NCBI GenBank assembly: GCA_021826315.1
Contig: JAKAZZ010000002.1
Span: forward strand, 1 to 64,000
DNA from: Actinomycetes bacterium
Lineage (GTDB): Bacteria > Actinomycetota > Acidimicrobiia > Acidimicrobiales > Acidimicrobiaceae
Length of the DNA stretch: 64,000 nucleotides
Direction of reading: 5' to 3'
Position 1 is the stretch's first letter, and each line of letters opens with the position of its first letter. The notes under the pieces are model-generated. The model was not told where the DNA came from. It worked only from the letters and a program-made list of their open reading frames with translations, and made no database searches. Shown one piece after another: positions 61,818 to 64,000 of this stretch. A program made the position numbers and the translations under genes.

Positions 61818-62585
61818 TTAACATCCGCCGGTTGGGCCGGGAGCGCCAACGCCGGAGGCTGGGGCGTCCACTATGCCAACTTCGTTGTTGCGATTAATTG
61901 CGCCTAAGTGTACGACGTACCAAGTGCCTCGCCATGAGATTAGTGAAGCAATTCCGATCGAGTAGGTCTTCCCGTTGACGCTGTAAAGAATTCGTGCGTC
62001 AGGAACCATCCAGTAGCCGAGACGGTTGTAGCATTCACCCGGTGGAACATAGTGAACACTGTTTTTTGGAATGTAAAATCCGGTGTAAGTCGCACTTCCC
62101 TGTGAAGCTATGTAACTATGCGCCGCCTCAACGTCGAGGGTAAATTCGAATACGAGCCTCGCTGCGTAGTCGTAGGCGTCATCTTTGAGGCTCTTGACTG
62201 ATAGGTACGAGTCGAGGGTAAAGAATGACGATAATGCTAGGGAAATTGAGTCCTGGCTTATGCCGTTGAAGAGGTTTTCCATACTGACGCGTAAAGCAGA
62301 ACTGTTACTTGTCGGCCTAGTGTTGGTTTGGGACAAGAGACCTGGATCGATAGTTGTTGTGGTCGAGGCCGACGATAATGGCGACTTTGCGACAACCGAT
62401 TGGGGGTTCCGAAGTATTTTTCTTGTGCTTGTTGCCCTCTTAGAAGGCGCCTGATACAAGTTGACTCCGATCGCAAGGATCACGATAAGAGTGAGAATTA
62501 GTATTATCCTCCTTCTCTTAGCGCTAGCGTTAGCACTCTGGCGCTTTATGGCTGTAACCCTAGGAGATCTGTTCATCTGATCCAC
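61818..62585 (-). CDS. Membrane-anchored protein of unknown function
   Basis: 255 residues from GTG 62585 (ATG 62576 also possible; AAAGGG upstream). A basic N-terminus and one membrane helix (about 26-44) are followed by a Ser/Thr/Pro-rich linker to about residue 100 and then a globular extracytoplasmic domain with several aromatic residues (e.g. GECYNRLGYWMVPD). It ends in a glycine/proline tail with a terminal Cys (PGPTGGC). No family recognised. It converges with the ArsR gene; no partner genes. Confidence 0.72.
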   Translation of the reverse strand: MDQMNRSPRVTAIKRQSANASAKRRRIILILTLIVILAIGVNLYQAPSKRATSTRKILRNPQSVVAKSPLSSASTTTTIDPGLLSQTNTRPTSNSSALRVSMENLFNGISQDSISLALSSFFTLDSYLSVKSLKDDAYDYAARLVFEFTLDVEAAHSYIASQGSATYTGFYIPKNSVHYVPPGECYNRLGYWMVPDARILYSVNGKTYSIGIASLISWRGTWYVVHLGAINRNNEVGIVDAPASGVGAPGPTGGC

Positions 62586-63280
62586 CCTTTGGAGTCAGTT
62601 GATGCGACAGATTACGGGTGGGGTTGAATCTTTGAAGTCTCTTTTGGCCGAGCGTAAAATCAAGTTCTAAAGTAATTTTTACCTTCCCTAAGTTCGACCT
62701 TTGAACACGCAACGACTTATGAAACTTTTTGACCTCGCGTGGGATCGAAAGTAGCGGTGCATTGGAAGATGATAATGCCATTGTCAAAATTTGAGATCTG
62801 CGATGGCGATCTAGGAGCGGTCGCTCTCTCAGTTTTCACTCATCTTCTTGGAATCTGTCACTTGGTCGAAGATTTGCAGTACGGCTGAAATGTTGGTTTA
62901 AGCATGATTCTGAGCTGGTACCCCGTCGATTGACGAAAACATGGGTGTCTGTGGCGCACGGGACTCTAGATGGTGCCGTGGGTGGCTTCCAGTTGCGAAT
63001 TGAACCTTGCTTTCATGTAATGATTTCTTGCGTAGCTGTTCGACTCTAGATGAGGTTGGGCCATAGAAGTTATTCACTTCTATTGGTTCAGCCACAGAGG
63101 CGTTATTGGAGGGTCCCATGCGACAATTACTTACTCCGTCGTAGCGGCTGGTCAGCCTTTGGAGTAAAAGCTAAAAATCTGACCAGCCGCGTTACGAATA
63201 CGCCAATGTACCTTGCTCATCTCCTTGGCTGATGTCGTTTGTCAGTTGGCAAAAGTCGCATTAAGCAAATGACCATTCGA
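62586..63280. other. 695-base region without recognisable genes
   Basis: Small ORFs here lack coding character. An 11-base direct repeat GACTCTAGATG occurs at 62962-62972 and 63042-63052 (80-base period). A perfect 12-bp inverted repeat GCGGCTGGTCAG/CTGACCAGCCGC spans 63144-63190 with a 23-base centre. GCAAATGA/TCATTTGC (63265-63288) overlaps the esterase stop. It could contain a small RNA or remnants of a lost gene. Confidence 0.45.
63144..63190. repeat. 12-bp perfect inverted repeat
   Basis: GCGGCTGGTCAG at 63144-63155 and CTGACCAGCCGC at 63179-63190. No T-run follows on either strand, so an intrinsic terminator is unlikely. It could be a structured RNA element. Confidence 0.5.
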
Positions 63281-64000
63281 TCATTTGCTAATGAAACTTG
63301 CAACGCTCTCAATTGCCTCGTCGGACTCTTTGAAACCTGGGAAAGTGGCATATACGTGCCACATTCCCTCAGCTACGATGAGCTGAGAATCTACTCCTGC
63401 GTCAACCAGCGCGTCGTGGAGGCGCGTCGAATCGCTAAGTAGAATTTCATCGTCGCCAACTATCGTCAAGGTTGGAGGAAGGTTAGAGAGTTCACCAAAA
63501 AGTGGTGAAGCCATTGGATCTCCGGGTGGGGTAGTCCCAAGGTACACGGCTGCCGCAGGTGTTAGAAGGTCTGATGAAAGCCAAGGATCCGCCTCTGCTC
63601 GGTCTTTGACCGAACTCCCAGATGCGGTGAGGTCGGTCCATGGACTTAGGAGTACAAGTTTCGACGGAAGCTCGATATTGTTCTCCTTTAGTTTCAGCAT
63701 TAGGGCGAGGGTCAGGCCACCTCCTGCAGAGTCGCCACCTACGATGATCTTCGAAGCGCCACCGTTCTGAGCGATTATCTCCTTGTATGCCATTAGCGCA
63801 TCTTCAATTGCGGCTGGGAATGGATCTTCAGGGGCGAGACGATATTCCGGTAATAGGGCCTTGACATTAGATGCAGCTACGATCCTGCTAACCATCGACT
63901 GGTGTGTCTTGATGGAGCCTGCCGAATAAGCGCCGCCATGAAGCCATAGCAGCGTTCGATCTGACGAAGTAGTGGCAGGTAGTATCTCGATGGACTGGAG
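63281..64000 (-). CDS. HSL-family alpha/beta hydrolase (esterase), 5' end cut by window
   Basis: The ORF track starts at 63895, but the frame stays open to the window edge and encodes the family's oxyanion-hole motif LHGGAYSAGS, so the true start lies beyond 64000. Further signatures are PEYRLAPEDPFPAAIED, the nucleophile Ser in GGDSAGGGL, the Asp in VGDDEILLSD and the His in GMWHVYATF. A carboxylesterase/lipase of the hormone-sensitive-lipase group, also seen in acetyl-hydrolases; substrate unknown. Confidence 0.9.
   Translation of the reverse strand, partial: LQSIEILPATTSSDRTLLWLHGGAYSAGSIKTHQSMVSRIVAASNVKALLPEYRLAPEDPFPAAIEDALMAYKEIIAQNGGASKIIVGGDSAGGGLTLALMLKLKENNIELPSKLVLLSPWTDLTASGSSVKDRAEADPWLSSDLLTPAAAVYLGTTPPGDPMASPLFGELSNLPPTLTIVGDDEILLSDSTRLHDALVDAGVDSQLIVAEGMWHVYATFPGFKESDEAIESVASFISK

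Noticed and set aside
1-64000. CRISPR arrays, insertion sequences or prophage
   Set aside because: No regularly spaced repeats, transposase, integrase or phage structural genes appear. The window reads as ordinary chromosome.

Overview
The window is one contiguous chromosomal stretch of about 50% G+C (by eye) carrying 56 protein genes, of which two are cut by the window edges, and one tRNA. I see no rRNA, insertion sequence, prophage or CRISPR array. The gene order points to an actinobacterium: trpC-F-B-A, an ANTAR response regulator followed by polA, rpsA, coaE and uvrB, then uvrA, uvrC, rapZ, yvcK, gap, pgk, tpiA and secG. This is the backbone known from Mycobacterium and Streptomyces, interrupted here by accessory modules. 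The moderate G+C, the very frequent TTG and GTG starts and the tandem CtaG-type oxidase assembly genes would suit a deep branch such as Acidimicrobiia. That placement is an inference and was not tested.

Layout. 1-3.3 kb: end of an aldehyde dehydrogenase, an SDR dehydrogenase and a YgfZ-like protein. 3.3-5.4 kb: an OmpR-type two-component system. 5.5-9.4 kb: trpCFBA plus a small CxxC protein. 9.4-13.1 kb: two CtaG-like membrane proteins and an AarF/UbiB kinase-like protein. 13.2-17.6 kb: the type II fatty-acid synthesis operon fabD-fabH-fabG-acpP-fabF, in which FabD has an extra C-terminal domain. 17.9 kb: tRNA-Leu(CAA), then a PilZ protein. 19.1-23.2 kb: phosphate transport in the order pstB-S-C-A. 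23.5-25.5 kb: an enolase-superfamily (MenC-like) enzyme and a metallo-hydrolase. 25.6-34.9 kb: PdtaR-like regulator, polA, rpsA, coaE, uvrB, a methyltransferase and a NYN-domain protein. 35-42.1 kb: a persulfide-dioxygenase/rhodanese protein divergent from a TauE/SafE exporter, a DUF167 protein, two MFS transporters and a GlcD-like oxidase. 42.1-53.7 kb: uvrA, uvrC, a methyltransferase, rapZ, yvcK, gap, pgk, tpiA, secG. 53.8-64 kb: a solute-binding lipoprotein with an apparent CTG start, an orphan DNA methyltransferase, a small membrane protein, cyanase, a proline-iminopeptidase-like hydrolase, a TfoX-N protein, an MFS transporter divergent from an ArsR-rhodanese regulator, an unknown anchored protein and the end of an HSL-family esterase.

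How the genes work together. The window holds nearly complete modules for late tryptophan synthesis, fatty-acid initiation and elongation, phosphate uptake, nucleotide excision repair (uvrA, uvrB, uvrC, polA) and lower glycolysis. Two separated loci (36.4 and 61.0 kb) look like parts of one reactive-sulfur response: one carries the persulfide-oxidation and sulfite-export genes, the other an ArsR regulator whose only two cysteines sit in a rhodanese loop. The intergenic region at each locus contains the same ATATTCTA/TAGAATAT arms. The strongest candidates for something undescribed are this possible sulfur regulon, the FabD fusion, the CTG-started lipoprotein and the small CxxC protein coupled to trpA.

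Several ORF-track starts were moved using Shine-Dalgarno spacing and family length (trpB, trpA, aarF, acpP, pstC, pstS, MBL proteins, methyltransferase at 33.3 kb, uvrA, gap, cynS, ArsR-rhodanese). Start positions are therefore inferred.
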